Shown in pieces: positions 1 through 6,726 of a DNA stretch of 9,743 nt. The notes under the pieces were generated by a model. The model was given only the letters and a program-made list of their open reading frames with translations. It searched no databases and was not told where the DNA came from. Every line of letters starts with the position of its first letter. Positions within the stretch are counted from its first letter, which is position 1. The position numbers and the translations under genes were made by a program. The DNA is from Erysipelotrichaceae bacterium (lineage in GTDB: Bacteria > Bacillota_I > Bacilli_A > Erysipelotrichales > Erysipelotrichaceae): the NCBI GenBank assembly GCA_003510215.1, contig DOKQ01000047.1, forward strand, positions 1 through 9,743, given 5' to 3'.

Positions 1-12
1 GCTTTTTGATGA

Positions 13-1182
13 TTATTGAGACTTTAATGCTTCTTTTGCAACCGCATCTGCGACAGCATCCGCCACACGTGGGTCAAATGGACTTGGAATAATGTACTCA
101 GCGTTTAACTCCTCTTCACTTAACAAAGAGGCAATGCCTTTCGCTGCAGCCATTTTCATTTCTTCCGTAATTTTCTTGGCACGTACAGCTAAAGCTCCCT
201 TAAATAATCCTGGGAAAGCCAATACGTTATTTACCTGATTTGGAAAGTCACTACGACCCGTTCCAACAATGTACGCACCTGCTGCTTTTGCCAGATCATA
301 CTTGATTTCCGGATTTGGGTTTGCTAAAGCAAAGACAATGGATTTCTCTGCCATACTTGCGACCATCTCTTCACTGACCAGATCAGCGACACTGACACCC
401 ACAAAGACATCCGCCCCAACCATGGCTTCCTTCAGCGTGATTTCCTTGTGTTCTTTATTTGACATTAGGGCAATCTCTTTTTGCAAAAAGTCATAGTTTT
501 CCATGTTAGAGGCTGTAATAATTCCACGGGAGTTAAACACCAGAATGTCTTTGACTCCAAAAGCATTTAGCATACGGACAATGGAACTTCCTGCCGCACC
601 TGCGCCTGAAACCACCACGGTTAAATCCTCTTTGTTCTTTCCAATCAGTTTTAACGAGTTGATCAATCCTGCAATAACCACAATCGCAGTACCGTGCTGA
701 TCATCGTGAAATACAGGAATATCCAAAGCTTCAATCAGTGCACGTTCAATTTCAACACATCGTGGTGCAGAAATGTCTTCAAGGTTAAAACCACCGAACC
801 CAGGTGCCAATGCTTTGACGATTTGAATAATTTCCTTTGGGTCTTTGGTATTTAAGCAAATAGGAATTGCATCCACACCACCAAACTTCTTAAATAACAG
901 GGCTTTACCTTCCATTACGGGAAGTGCAGCTTCCGGACCGATATCCCCAAGACCTAACACAGCCGTTCCATCGGTAACAACAGCAATCGTATTTCCTTTC
1001 CAGGTATAATCATATGCCGCCTTAGCATCTTTCGAAATCTCCAGACATGGCTGGGCAACTCCCGGTGAGTACGCCAAAGATAAATCATCCTTGGTATTCA
1101 CTTCACATTTGATACGAGTATCAATTTTACCTTTCCAACTGCGATGAGCATCCAATGCCCGACTGTAAATATCATTTGCCAT
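13..1182 (-). CDS. citM: Malic-enzyme-family protein, probable CitM-type oxaloacetate decarboxylase
   Basis: A soluble cytoplasmic enzyme of the malic enzyme family, 389 residues, the usual length of the short bacterial form. Visible motifs are SLAYSPGV with the catalytic Tyr38, the catalytic Lys93 in MEGKALLFKKFGG, metal ligands Glu135-Asp136 and Asp161 (LEDISAPR, HDDQHGT), the Rossmann loop GAGAAG at 193-198 and ANPNPE near 288. Family knowledge: in Lactococcus lactis and Enterococcus faecalis, a malic-enzyme homologue encoded in the citrate locus (CitM) decarboxylates oxaloacetate to pyruvate and CO2. Sequence alone does not separate CitM from NAD(P)-malic enzyme (maeE), so the call rests on its position next to a CitO-like regulator and citrate lyase genes. 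The residue after the second beta strand is Asn217 (VFNSRG) where NAD-binding folds often have an acidic residue, so cofactor preference is uncertain. The start is supported by AGGAG at 1191-1195, 8 bases upstream. Family call very sure; CitM role moderately sure. Confidence 0.9.
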   Translation of the reverse strand: MANDIYSRALDAHRSWKGKIDTRIKCEVNTKDDLSLAYSPGVAQPCLEISKDAKAAYDYTWKGNTIAVVTDGTAVLGLGDIGPEAALPVMEGKALLFKKFGGVDAIPICLNTKDPKEIIQIVKALAPGFGGFNLEDISAPRCVEIERALIEALDIPVFHDDQHGTAIVVIAGLINSLKLIGKNKEDLTVVVSGAGAAGSSIVRMLNAFGVKDILVFNSRGIITASNMENYDFLQKEIALMSNKEHKEITLKEAMVGADVFVGVSVADLVSEEMVASMAEKSIVFALANPNPEIKYDLAKAAGAYIVGTGRSDFPNQVNNVLAFPGLFKGALAVRAKKITEEMKMAAAKGIASLLSEEELNAEYIIPSPFDPRVADAVADAVAKEALKSQ

Positions 1183-1203
1183 TTTAATTTCTCCTTTATA
1201 TTT

Positions 1204-1232
1204 ATTCTAACATCATCCTGATGTATTGAAAA
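1204..1232 (-). promoter_or_regulatory. Candidate promoter of the malic enzyme gene
   Basis: Reading the minus strand, TTTTCA (1232-1227) and TAGAAT (1209-1204) are separated by 17 bases. Transcription would start near 1197, leaving a leader of only about 15 bases, with the AGGAG Shine-Dalgarno close to the 5' end. The -35 is weak, as expected for an activator-dependent promoter. An alternative is the perfect TTGACA at 1242-1237 with GATGAT at 1217-1212, but the spacer would be 19 bases. Sequence inspection cannot decide between them. Confidence 0.4.
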
Positions 1233-1236
1233 CAAC
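1222..1236 (-). promoter_or_regulatory. Candidate regulator box, copy 1 (GTNNTTTTNNATACA)
   Basis: The minus strand reads GTTGTTTTCAATACA. A matching sequence in the same orientation, GTATTTTTGGATACA, lies upstream of citC at 6716-6730; 11 of 15 bases agree. This copy overlaps the -35 elements of both divergent promoters, so a protein bound here could control the regulator and the malic enzyme gene together. It also lies in a loose dyad (ATGTATTGA at 1221-1229, TCAACAT at 1239-1245). A link to the GntR regulator is inference. Confidence 0.35.
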
Positions 1237-1255
1237 TGTCAACATAAGATACAAT
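1226..1255 (+). promoter_or_regulatory. Promoter of the GntR-family regulator gene
   Basis: TTGAAA (1226-1231) and TACAAT (1250-1255) are 18 bases apart, each one base from the sigma-70/sigma-A consensus. The expected start point near 1262 is directly before the GAGGAG ribosome binding site (1263-1268), giving a leader of about 15 bases. The -35 overlaps the candidate regulator box and the opposing malic enzyme -35, which suggests autoregulation. Confidence 0.6.
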
Positions 1256-1276
1256 AGTCCTTGAGGAGCTGAGAAT

Positions 1277-1918
1277 ATGGACCATATAGTACAAACATCC
1301 ATTCGAGATCAGGTTGCCCTGAAACTTCGCTATGAGATTTTTTCCAGAAAACTGGCCATTGGAGAACAATTGCGCCAGGAAACCATCGCTTCAAGATACA
1401 ATATTTCTCGAATGCCTGTTCGTGAAGCTTTTCTGCTTCTTGAAGCTGAAGGATTTATCCAAATCCAGAATAATAAACGGGCCATCGTGGTGGGTGTCAC
1501 CCGTAAGATTCTTGAAGATCACTTCGCAACCCGCATTTTGCTTGAAACAGAGATCACCTTGCAGGCAGCCCTCGCCAATGAAGATTTTTCATCACTTCAG
1601 AAGATGGTTGATGATGCTCGTCATATCACCGATAAACAAGCCTATGTGTTGGCTAATGAAGCCTTTCATCGGAAAATCTGGGATATGTCAAACAATCTGG
1701 CGCTATCTTCCACGTGTGGCTATCTTTGGCGTGGAATCACATCCCTAACTTTGCTTTTCTTTGACGATCAGATGAAACGCAGTATCGATGAACACCAGGC
1801 GATGGTTGATGCCATGAAATCAAAGGATACCTCAGCCATTGTCTCCATTGTCTATCATCATATTGAAACAACCAAAGCATCCATTCTTACGCATTTTCAA
1901 AAGACAATCACGGGCTAA
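1277..1918 (+). CDS. GntR-family (FadR/FCD) transcriptional regulator, CitO-like
   Basis: A 213-residue DNA-binding regulator, a normal length for the FCD branch of the GntR family. The N-terminal winged helix (about 8-75) contains the recognition region ETIASRYNISRMPVREAF followed by LEAEGFIQ. The C-terminal all-helical FCD domain (about 80-205) keeps three histidines expected to hold a metal and ligand: His131 (EAFHRKIW), His173 (DEHQAM) and His194 or His195 (YHHIETT). The acidic residue usually found four positions before the first His is Asn127 here. In Enterococcus faecalis the FCD protein CitO is a citrate-responsive activator of the citrate genes. Here the gene lies between the malic enzyme gene and the lyase operon, so a CitO-like role is the best inference, but activation versus repression cannot be read from sequence. 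The start is fixed by GAGGAG 8 bases upstream. The stop codon overlaps that of citF. Confidence 0.88.
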   Translation: MDHIVQTSIRDQVALKLRYEIFSRKLAIGEQLRQETIASRYNISRMPVREAFLLLEAEGFIQIQNNKRAIVVGVTRKILEDHFATRILLETEITLQAALANEDFSSLQKMVDDARHITDKQAYVLANEAFHRKIWDMSNNLALSSTCGYLWRGITSLTLLFFDDQMKRSIDEHQAMVDAMKSKDTSAIVSIVYHHIETTKASILTHFQKTITG

Positions 1919-1934
1919 TCGCCCTTTTTCTTTT
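1912..1934 (+). terminator. Probable intrinsic terminator of the regulator gene, inside the citF 3' end
   Basis: A short all-GC hairpin GGGC (1912-1915), loop TAATC, GCCC (1921-1924) is followed on the plus strand by TTTTTCTTTT (1925-1934). The left arm and loop contain the regulator stop codon, and the U-tract is the complement of the Lys codons near the end of citF. The stem is only 4 base pairs, so efficiency is uncertain. On the minus strand the hairpin has no following U-run, so it would not terminate the citF transcript. Confidence 0.5.
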
Positions 1935-3417
1935 GGTAGATAACATCTAGAAGTGAACCATCGCGATACTCACTTACAGCCACGACACGGGATTCGTGTT
2001 CAATCGTTAAGCTCTTACCACACAACTTCTCTGATATTTCTGCCAATTCTTCCATTGTTACGATGGGAAGACGCGTGGTTTGTTTTAATGTGGCGGCTAA
2101 TGCCTGATGTCGCTTGGCAAAGGCAATGCCCACATCACATACAAAGATATCGATATCATCCTTGGGTGTTGTAATCGTAGTCACCCGGTCCACAAGAACA
2201 GGTATTCGTGAACTAACCAGCTTCGATACAATAATCGACCAGGTCGCTCCATAACTTGTATCCGCATGTCCACCACTGCCACCGAGAATCTGATAATCAA
2301 ATCCGGTTGTGACATTAACATTCATGTCTCTATCGATTTCCGAAGCTCCTAAAATGACTACATCCAACTGATTTACTTTGTTATCCAGCTGATTGGGATT
2401 TGCATACATTGAAGCAGAGATTTCATGATGATTCACATTTTTCTTCAGTGATTCTACCGCATCAAGGTCAAAGCATTGAACATCATACAAATGATTGAAC
2501 AATCCTTCTTCAAGCATCTCTACCAGCGCCCGAGTAATCCCTCCTGAAGCAAATTCGCCTACAACCTGCTTCTGCTTCATCTTCTCTTTAAGAAAGGTTG
2601 TAACCGCTAAAGAAATACCACCGGCGCCACTTTGGTACGTTAAGCCGTTTTTTACAAGACCCAATGCATCAAGCAGATCCACTGTCAGATGGGCAATTTT
2701 CAACCCGGCAGGATCTTTAGTTAACTGGGTGGTACCGGAAACAATGCCACTGGAAGAGCCAATCGAATCAACCATCAATACCATATCCACACAGGTATAC
2801 TCAATCGAAGGTGCATCAAATTCGACACGACTGTCGGAAATGGCGACCACGTTCTTTGCCATGAGTGCATCCGCCATCACATACCCAAGAGCTCCACAGG
2901 CATTTTTGCCATGTTGGCCGGAAATATCACCCCGATGATTCACTGCACAAGAAGCAATAAACGCTACGTCAATGCAAATATCTTCCATCAGGATACTGCG
3001 TGCCCGTCCACCGTGGGTCTGTAACACACAGGCAGCTTCACACTCCCCTTCACTTACAGCCCTAGCAACTGGACCAGACATGTAGGAGGCGATGATTTGA
3101 GTGACGGTTTTATCCCGAAGCATCGCTACAAGCGGCTGATGCACAGGAAAGATGGATGAAGCCACTACTGTCAGGTCTTTGTATCCCCGTTGGGCTATCG
3201 CTTCCATGACCATATTCATCACCGCATCCCCATTACGCAAATGGTGATGAAAAGAGATGGTCATCCCATCAAATAAATCAAGAGCATCCAACATCGCATT
3301 CATATCATCCAGCCACTGAACCTGATGATTGATCCGATGCTGTTTCTTGTTTTCCCAGATCATCGGCGAATATTCATCCACCGGCTGATAAGGGCGTACA
3401 GGTAGATATTTACTCAT
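1915..3417 (-). CDS. citF: Citrate lyase alpha subunit (citrate:acetyl-ACP transferase)
   Basis: The alpha subunit transfers acyl carrier from acetyl-ACP to citrate, forming citryl-ACP and free acetate, in the cytoplasmic citrate lyase complex with CitD and CitE. At 500 residues it is close to the family length of about 510. Recognisable family blocks are DGMTISFHHHLRNGD (50-64), TQIIASYMSGPVARA (106-120), THGGRAR (134-140), CIDVAFIA (148-155), ACGALGYV (173-180), SGTTQLTKDPAGL (227-239), EFASGGIT (288-295), the HEISASMYANP block (331-341) and GGSGGHADT (379-387). The N-terminus before residue 50 is shorter and less conserved than in enterobacterial CitF. It is the last gene of the operon, overlapping citE by 8 bases; a GGGG-type ribosome site lies at 3426-3429. 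Its TAG stop overlaps the stop of the convergent regulator gene, leaving no room for a dedicated terminator. Identification is secure. Confidence 0.96.
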   Translation of the reverse strand: MSKYLPVRPYQPVDEYSPMIWENKKQHRINHQVQWLDDMNAMLDALDLFDGMTISFHHHLRNGDAVMNMVMEAIAQRGYKDLTVVASSIFPVHQPLVAMLRDKTVTQIIASYMSGPVARAVSEGECEAACVLQTHGGRARSILMEDICIDVAFIASCAVNHRGDISGQHGKNACGALGYVMADALMAKNVVAISDSRVEFDAPSIEYTCVDMVLMVDSIGSSSGIVSGTTQLTKDPAGLKIAHLTVDLLDALGLVKNGLTYQSGAGGISLAVTTFLKEKMKQKQVVGEFASGGITRALVEMLEEGLFNHLYDVQCFDLDAVESLKKNVNHHEISASMYANPNQLDNKVNQLDVVILGASEIDRDMNVNVTTGFDYQILGGSGGHADTSYGATWSIIVSKLVSSRIPVLVDRVTTITTPKDDIDIFVCDVGIAFAKRHQALAATLKQTTRLPIVTMEELAEISEKLCGKSLTIEHESRVVAVSEYRDGSLLDVIYQKKKGD

Positions 3418-4261
3418 GAATCAGACCCCACTTTCTTGCCAGATCCACCATGTGTTGAGCACGTAGCAGAATCGGTCGATCAACCATCGAGCCTTGATAG
3501 TTAAACACCGCCACATCCGCATGTTTTTTTGCCATATCCAAAACCCCTTGAGCCCATTGAAGCTGCTCATCACTGTAACCAAACAGCTGGTTGATTTGAC
3601 TTACCTGCTTTGGATGAATACACGCTTTACCATCAAAGCCAAACTGTTTCGCTTTGATGGCATCATATTGAAGACCATCCATATCATCCACATCCACAAA
3701 CGGCGTATCAATACAGACAATGCCTTTGACTCGTGCATGCAGCACGACTTGCTGACGCGCAAGCATAATCTCATCTGACCCTTTAGTACGTGTCATGTGC
3801 ATATCAGCGGATAAATCCTCAGCCCCAAGAAACAGACCGGATACATTCAGCTTTATCAGTTTCGGTAGTGTAAACACACCTGTGGCACTTTCAATCAACG
3901 CAACACATGGCTTGATATGTACGTTTTTACGTTTGGCTGTCGCTTCAATGTAAGCATACATGTCCTTAAACCGGACATCATCACATTTTGGAAGTAGAAA
4001 GGCATCGATTGGGCTATCAATCAGAGCATCGACATCCTTCATAAAGTATGGGGAATCCAACGGGTTCACACGTACCCAACATTGACTCCTTTTCGGTAAA
4101 AAGCGTACAGCCTCATTGACGAGGTGACGAGCACTGTCCTTCTGATCCAAGGATACCGCATCTTCCAAATCGTATATCAGCACATCCGCATCGAGCACAA
4201 AACTGCTCACCATCATCCCTGCTGAGTTTCCAGGGATAAAAAGATACGAACGGCCGTTCAT
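3410..4261 (-). CDS. citE: Citrate lyase beta subunit (citryl-ACP lyase)
   Basis: The beta subunit cleaves citryl-ACP to oxaloacetate and acetyl-ACP, regenerating the acetylated carrier. The protein has 283 residues, near the usual 285-300, and fits the CitE/HpcH aldolase TIM-barrel family. Features seen: RSYLFIPGNS at the first strand (4-13), DLED (31-34), Arg64 in WVRVNPLDS, a Mg ligand Glu124 in ALIESATG, GAEDLSADM (146-154, second acidic ligand in Glu148-Asp149) and FGFDGKACIHPKQV (207-220), a CoA/carrier-side loop. It lacks the extra N-terminal residues seen in some homologues, but the first motif begins at residue 4, so the start appears right. A GGAG site lies 8 bases upstream (4270-4273). 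The gene overlaps citD by an ATGA of 4 bases and citF by 8 bases, consistent with coupled translation of stoichiometric subunits. Confidence 0.96.
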   Translation of the reverse strand: MNGRSYLFIPGNSAGMMVSSFVLDADVLIYDLEDAVSLDQKDSARHLVNEAVRFLPKRSQCWVRVNPLDSPYFMKDVDALIDSPIDAFLLPKCDDVRFKDMYAYIEATAKRKNVHIKPCVALIESATGVFTLPKLIKLNVSGLFLGAEDLSADMHMTRTKGSDEIMLARQQVVLHARVKGIVCIDTPFVDVDDMDGLQYDAIKAKQFGFDGKACIHPKQVSQINQLFGYSDEQLQWAQGVLDMAKKHADVAVFNYQGSMVDRPILLRAQHMVDLARKWGLIHE

Positions 4262-4521
4262 ACGCTTCGCTCCAACGCTGTTTTGACACGTGCCTTAATG
4301 GTAAAATCAAGGGCACCTTTGTCTTCAAGAGTCAGCGAAACATGTTCAATTTGATACTCTTCCAAAACTTCTCGGATGGTCTTTTCAATCAAATGACCAT
4401 ACTTTTGCATTACAATGCTGCGAATCACCAACTGTATTCCCGATGAATGATTCGGTAGTACCGTGACGTAGCAATCATTTGATTCAAGCGTTCCTGCAAC
4501 TGCAGGTTTTGAAACGATCAT
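4258..4521 (-). CDS. citD: Citrate lyase gamma subunit, acyl carrier protein
   Basis: A small acyl carrier protein of 87 residues (family about 95-98) that carries the 2'-(5''-triphosphoribosyl)-3'-dephospho-CoA-derived arm of citrate lyase. The attachment block AVAGTLESND (7-16) is intact, with Ser14 as the expected modified serine, matching the position in Klebsiella and Escherichia CitD. The C-terminal block LEDKGALDFTIKARVKTAL (65-83) is also typical. The start is well supported by GGGAGGG at 4528-4534, 6 bases upstream, within the end of citXG. It overlaps citXG and citE by 4 bases each through ATGA junctions. The carrier gene is directly preceded by the gene for the enzyme that modifies it. 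Confidence 0.96.
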   Translation of the reverse strand: MIVSKPAVAGTLESNDCYVTVLPNHSSGIQLVIRSIVMQKYGHLIEKTIREVLEEYQIEHVSLTLEDKGALDFTIKARVKTALERSV

Positions 4522-5726
4522 ACTTTACCCTCCCTTAAGGCAATGTAGTAAGCAAGCGCATAGATATCCGCACATCCTCCACTACTCAACCGATGCTTCA
4601 TATAATAATCATCCAACTCCTTCATAGAATCATATTCTCTTCTTGATAACAGTTCTTTTGCCCAGCTTTGCAAAAAGCGAAGTGTTGCCAAATCGCTTCG
4701 CTTAAGCGTGGTGGTATCATCAATGCAGGAAATAATGTTTGCCATCAGTTCATCCTCACTGACACCGATCTTGGGAACCAACGTTTGATACACCCAGGAT
4801 AAACCATCGAGCACCAGATGACGAATGCTTACAATCGAATAGCTTTTCGAAGCAAACAGTCCATAGGTTAACGGAGTCTGATCAAAATCCTTCTTAACCT
4901 CACTCGCAAGCCAACGTATATGTTCAATTCGCTTTTGAATACTTTTTTTTGCCATATCCGCACTGATCGCAAACAAGAGCAGAAAAATGGCCCCTTTGTG
5001 CGTGTTTTTCCCATATGTTGCTTCAAACATGTGCGCCTCTATTCGTTGACCAAACGCGCGAAGCTGTGTAAAATTACCCGTCATCTGATGGTCCATCAAA
5101 TCAAACTGATGCCATAAAACCCGCAGACTTGCCAGATAGGTAAAAAAATCCATGTCCGTATGAACACCTGAATGCATAACACCCACACATCCATAGGTAC
5201 GAAACCGTGTTAACTCAGCAACCATTCCAAACATCGCGCTTCGCCCCTGAGTTTTTAGTAGATAGTCTCTTGCTTCTTTGAGTGAATAAGCTTCAATTAA
5301 CGAAATATCATGAGTTTTTGATCGAACACACTGTGCCGCCATCTGCTCACAAAGAAAGCAAAGACGAGGGGCTATACCCAATTCACTTCTTGAAATACTG
5401 CTTCCACCTTCAAAGACATCCAAATCAACCAGACGTCCAATAGGATGATTCTCTTCCATGCTTACACATCGTTTTTTAGCCTCAATCCCACTGAGATTCG
5501 TTGCCACATAGATAACCAGACCTTCTGCATCAAGGGTTGCTTCCTGCTTGCACAACGGTATGGTATTGAGGAGTTCATCATAAGCAATGACCACCATACT
5601 TGACATCAGTGGATGCAATCGGATGGATGAGATGGCATTGGCTTTAATCGTAATCCACGTAAGTGAAGATGAAGCAAGTGCCTTCATTTTAAGGCCACGA
5701 CGCTCTCGAGCCTCAAGGATACTCAT
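4518..5726 (-). CDS. citXG: CitX-CitG fusion: holo-citrate lyase synthase with a divergent triphosphoribosyl-dephospho-CoA synthase domain
   Basis: A 402-residue fusion of two enzymes that equip CitD with its prosthetic group. The CitX part (about 1-150) shows ILEARERR near the N-terminus, NHPIGRLVDLDVF (93-105) and RLCFLCEQMAAQCVRSKTH (121-139), all strong family hallmarks of the nucleotidyl-type transferase that loads apo-CitD. The CitG part (about 160-400) would make the triphosphoribosyl-dephospho-CoA precursor from dephospho-CoA and ATP. It keeps GVHTDMD (187-193), NTHKGAIF (241-248), DDTT with Arg343 (336-343) and SSGGCAD (381-387). However, the usual PKPGLVD loop reads RTYGCVG (176-182), and the usual GARGEA block reads YGLFASKSYS (288-297). 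The fusion is shorter than the sum of separate CitX and CitG (about 180 plus 290). The start follows an in-frame TAA two codons upstream and has no clear Shine-Dalgarno; a 14-base overlap with citC suggests reinitiation. The family is certain, CitG activity is not. Confidence 0.92.
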   Translation of the reverse strand: MSILEARERRGLKMKALASSSLTWITIKANAISSIRLHPLMSSMVVIAYDELLNTIPLCKQEATLDAEGLVIYVATNLSGIEAKKRCVSMEENHPIGRLVDLDVFEGGSSISRSELGIAPRLCFLCEQMAAQCVRSKTHDISLIEAYSLKEARDYLLKTQGRSAMFGMVAELTRFRTYGCVGVMHSGVHTDMDFFTYLASLRVLWHQFDLMDHQMTGNFTQLRAFGQRIEAHMFEATYGKNTHKGAIFLLLFAISADMAKKSIQKRIEHIRWLASEVKKDFDQTPLTYGLFASKSYSIVSIRHLVLDGLSWVYQTLVPKIGVSEDELMANIISCIDDTTTLKRSDLATLRFLQSWAKELLSRREYDSMKELDDYYMKHRLSSGGCADIYALAYYIALREGKV

Positions 5727-6693
5727 GAGATGTTAAATAGGCTAAGGTACTCGACGGAACCAACTTTTCCAGCAATGCCCAATCCTTCCTTTTCCAACCT
5801 TCACGAACCGTAGTGGCAGAGATCAGGGTTTCATCTGCAGAAATTCGCGGAATGATCACGACGTTGCAGCCATGTTCCGGAAGAATCTTCGCACAAATGT
5901 CCATGTAATTTTTTGTAGTGATATCTTTCGGTTCCTCTCCAAAGAACCGGGTTGAAATATGTCTTGAAGAAGCAAATCCTTTGGCAAATAACAACGCATC
6001 CAATTGTGCGTGATGTCGATTGACGCGTTTTTCATCTTTAAGAAAATACGTAGGGAAGGTCGCTCTTGAAACCATGTATTCACTGGATGGCAAAACCGTC
6101 ACATTGGATAGATGAGCGACTCCTTCTTTGACAAGTTGCATACGTGTCTGAAAACTGAACAGAGAAGCTTCTTCCTCAACCACAAATACATCGAGCGCTG
6201 CTACGCGGCTACTAGCATATTCAATGAGGTATTGATGACCGAATGTAAATGGGTTTGCATTTACAACGATGGCACCGGTGACTCCCCGCTTGTTGGTTTC
6301 ATAGGATTTCATTACATCTTCAAATGATGGATGACCATTTTCAAGAAGACACACTTTATCATCTTCCACAATCAGACGATAATAAAGGCTCTCGAAAAGA
6401 GCCTTGTTTGATTTAGGTGTATAGATGAATGTTTTTAAGTAACCCTGCTTAAAAGCCTCTTCCTTTACGTGTTGAAGTAATGGCTCTAACAATTGCTGTG
6501 ATTGATATTCTGGTGCGATTGCAAAATTCTTCAGCACATTTCGATATTTACAGCCACATCCAACCCATTTTCGCTGATCATAAAGAACATATGCCCCATC
6601 CACAAGATCAAGTTCAAGACCAAAGGGAACAAGAAAATCAGATAGTTTTTTGTAATCAGACAATTGTCTAAGATCGAGTGCTTCAATGTACAT
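5713..6693 (-). CDS. citC: [Citrate (pro-3S)-lyase] ligase
   Basis: CitC activates citrate lyase by acetylating the CitD prosthetic group, using acetate and ATP and releasing AMP and pyrophosphate. At 326 residues it is slightly shorter than the usual 335-355. The N-terminal part (about 1-125) resembles a GNAT fold, with LKNFAIAPEYQSQQLLEPLL (54-73) as the acetyl-CoA-loop-like segment. The C-terminal part is a nucleotidyltransferase: NANPFTFGHQYLIE (145-158, the HxGH-type ATP site), SRATFPTYFLKD (209-220), FFGEEP (250-255) and ISATTVREGW (291-300, ISxxxR-type). The start has GAGGTGA at 6698-6704, 7 bases from the GAGG core. It is the first gene of the citrate lyase operon, with a promoter and an inverted repeat in the 67-base gap upstream, and it overlaps citXG by 14 bases. 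Identification is secure. Confidence 0.96.
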   Translation of the reverse strand: MYIEALDLRQLSDYKKLSDFLVPFGLELDLVDGAYVLYDQRKWVGCGCKYRNVLKNFAIAPEYQSQQLLEPLLQHVKEEAFKQGYLKTFIYTPKSNKALFESLYYRLIVEDDKVCLLENGHPSFEDVMKSYETNKRGVTGAIVVNANPFTFGHQYLIEYASSRVAALDVFVVEEEASLFSFQTRMQLVKEGVAHLSNVTVLPSSEYMVSRATFPTYFLKDEKRVNRHHAQLDALLFAKGFASSRHISTRFFGEEPKDITTKNYMDICAKILPEHGCNVVIIPRISADETLISATTVREGWKRKDWALLEKLVPSSTLAYLTSHEYP

Positions 6694-6705
6694 ATCTTCA
6701 CCTCA

Positions 6706-6726
6706 TTTTGGATTCTGTATCCAAAA
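6706..6726. repeat. Perfect 8-bp inverted repeat before citC, operator candidate
   Basis: TTTTGGAT (6706-6713), a 5-base spacer TCTGT and ATCCAAAA (6719-6726) form an exact palindrome. It sits between the putative citC promoter and the citC Shine-Dalgarno (6698-6704), ending two bases from the latter. The arms are AT-rich with no U-tract after them on the minus strand, so a protein-binding site is more likely than a terminator. In mRNA a weak hairpin next to the ribosome site is also possible. Confidence 0.5.

Noticed and set aside
1..12. Terminator behind the malic enzyme gene
   Set aside because: Only 12 bases remain after the stop codon; an A-run is visible but no hairpin can be assessed.
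1226..1242. Catabolite-control (cre-like) site TTGAAAACAACTGTCAA
   Set aside because: It resembles the cre pattern at the left half but lacks the central CG, and the right half is out of register; carbon catabolite control cannot be claimed from it.
2495..2938. 147-codon plus-strand open frame antisense to citF
   Set aside because: It lies wholly inside well-conserved citF coding sequence, its product looks like no family, and no ribosome site stands out.
4113..4328. 71-codon minus-strand frame across the citE/citD junction
   Set aside because: It is out of frame with two confidently identified genes and shows no recognisable protein features.
6706..6726. Terminator of the DUF3810 gene
   Set aside because: The stem is AT-rich and no U-tract follows on the minus strand; the citC ribosome site comes directly after. 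A regulatory site fits better.
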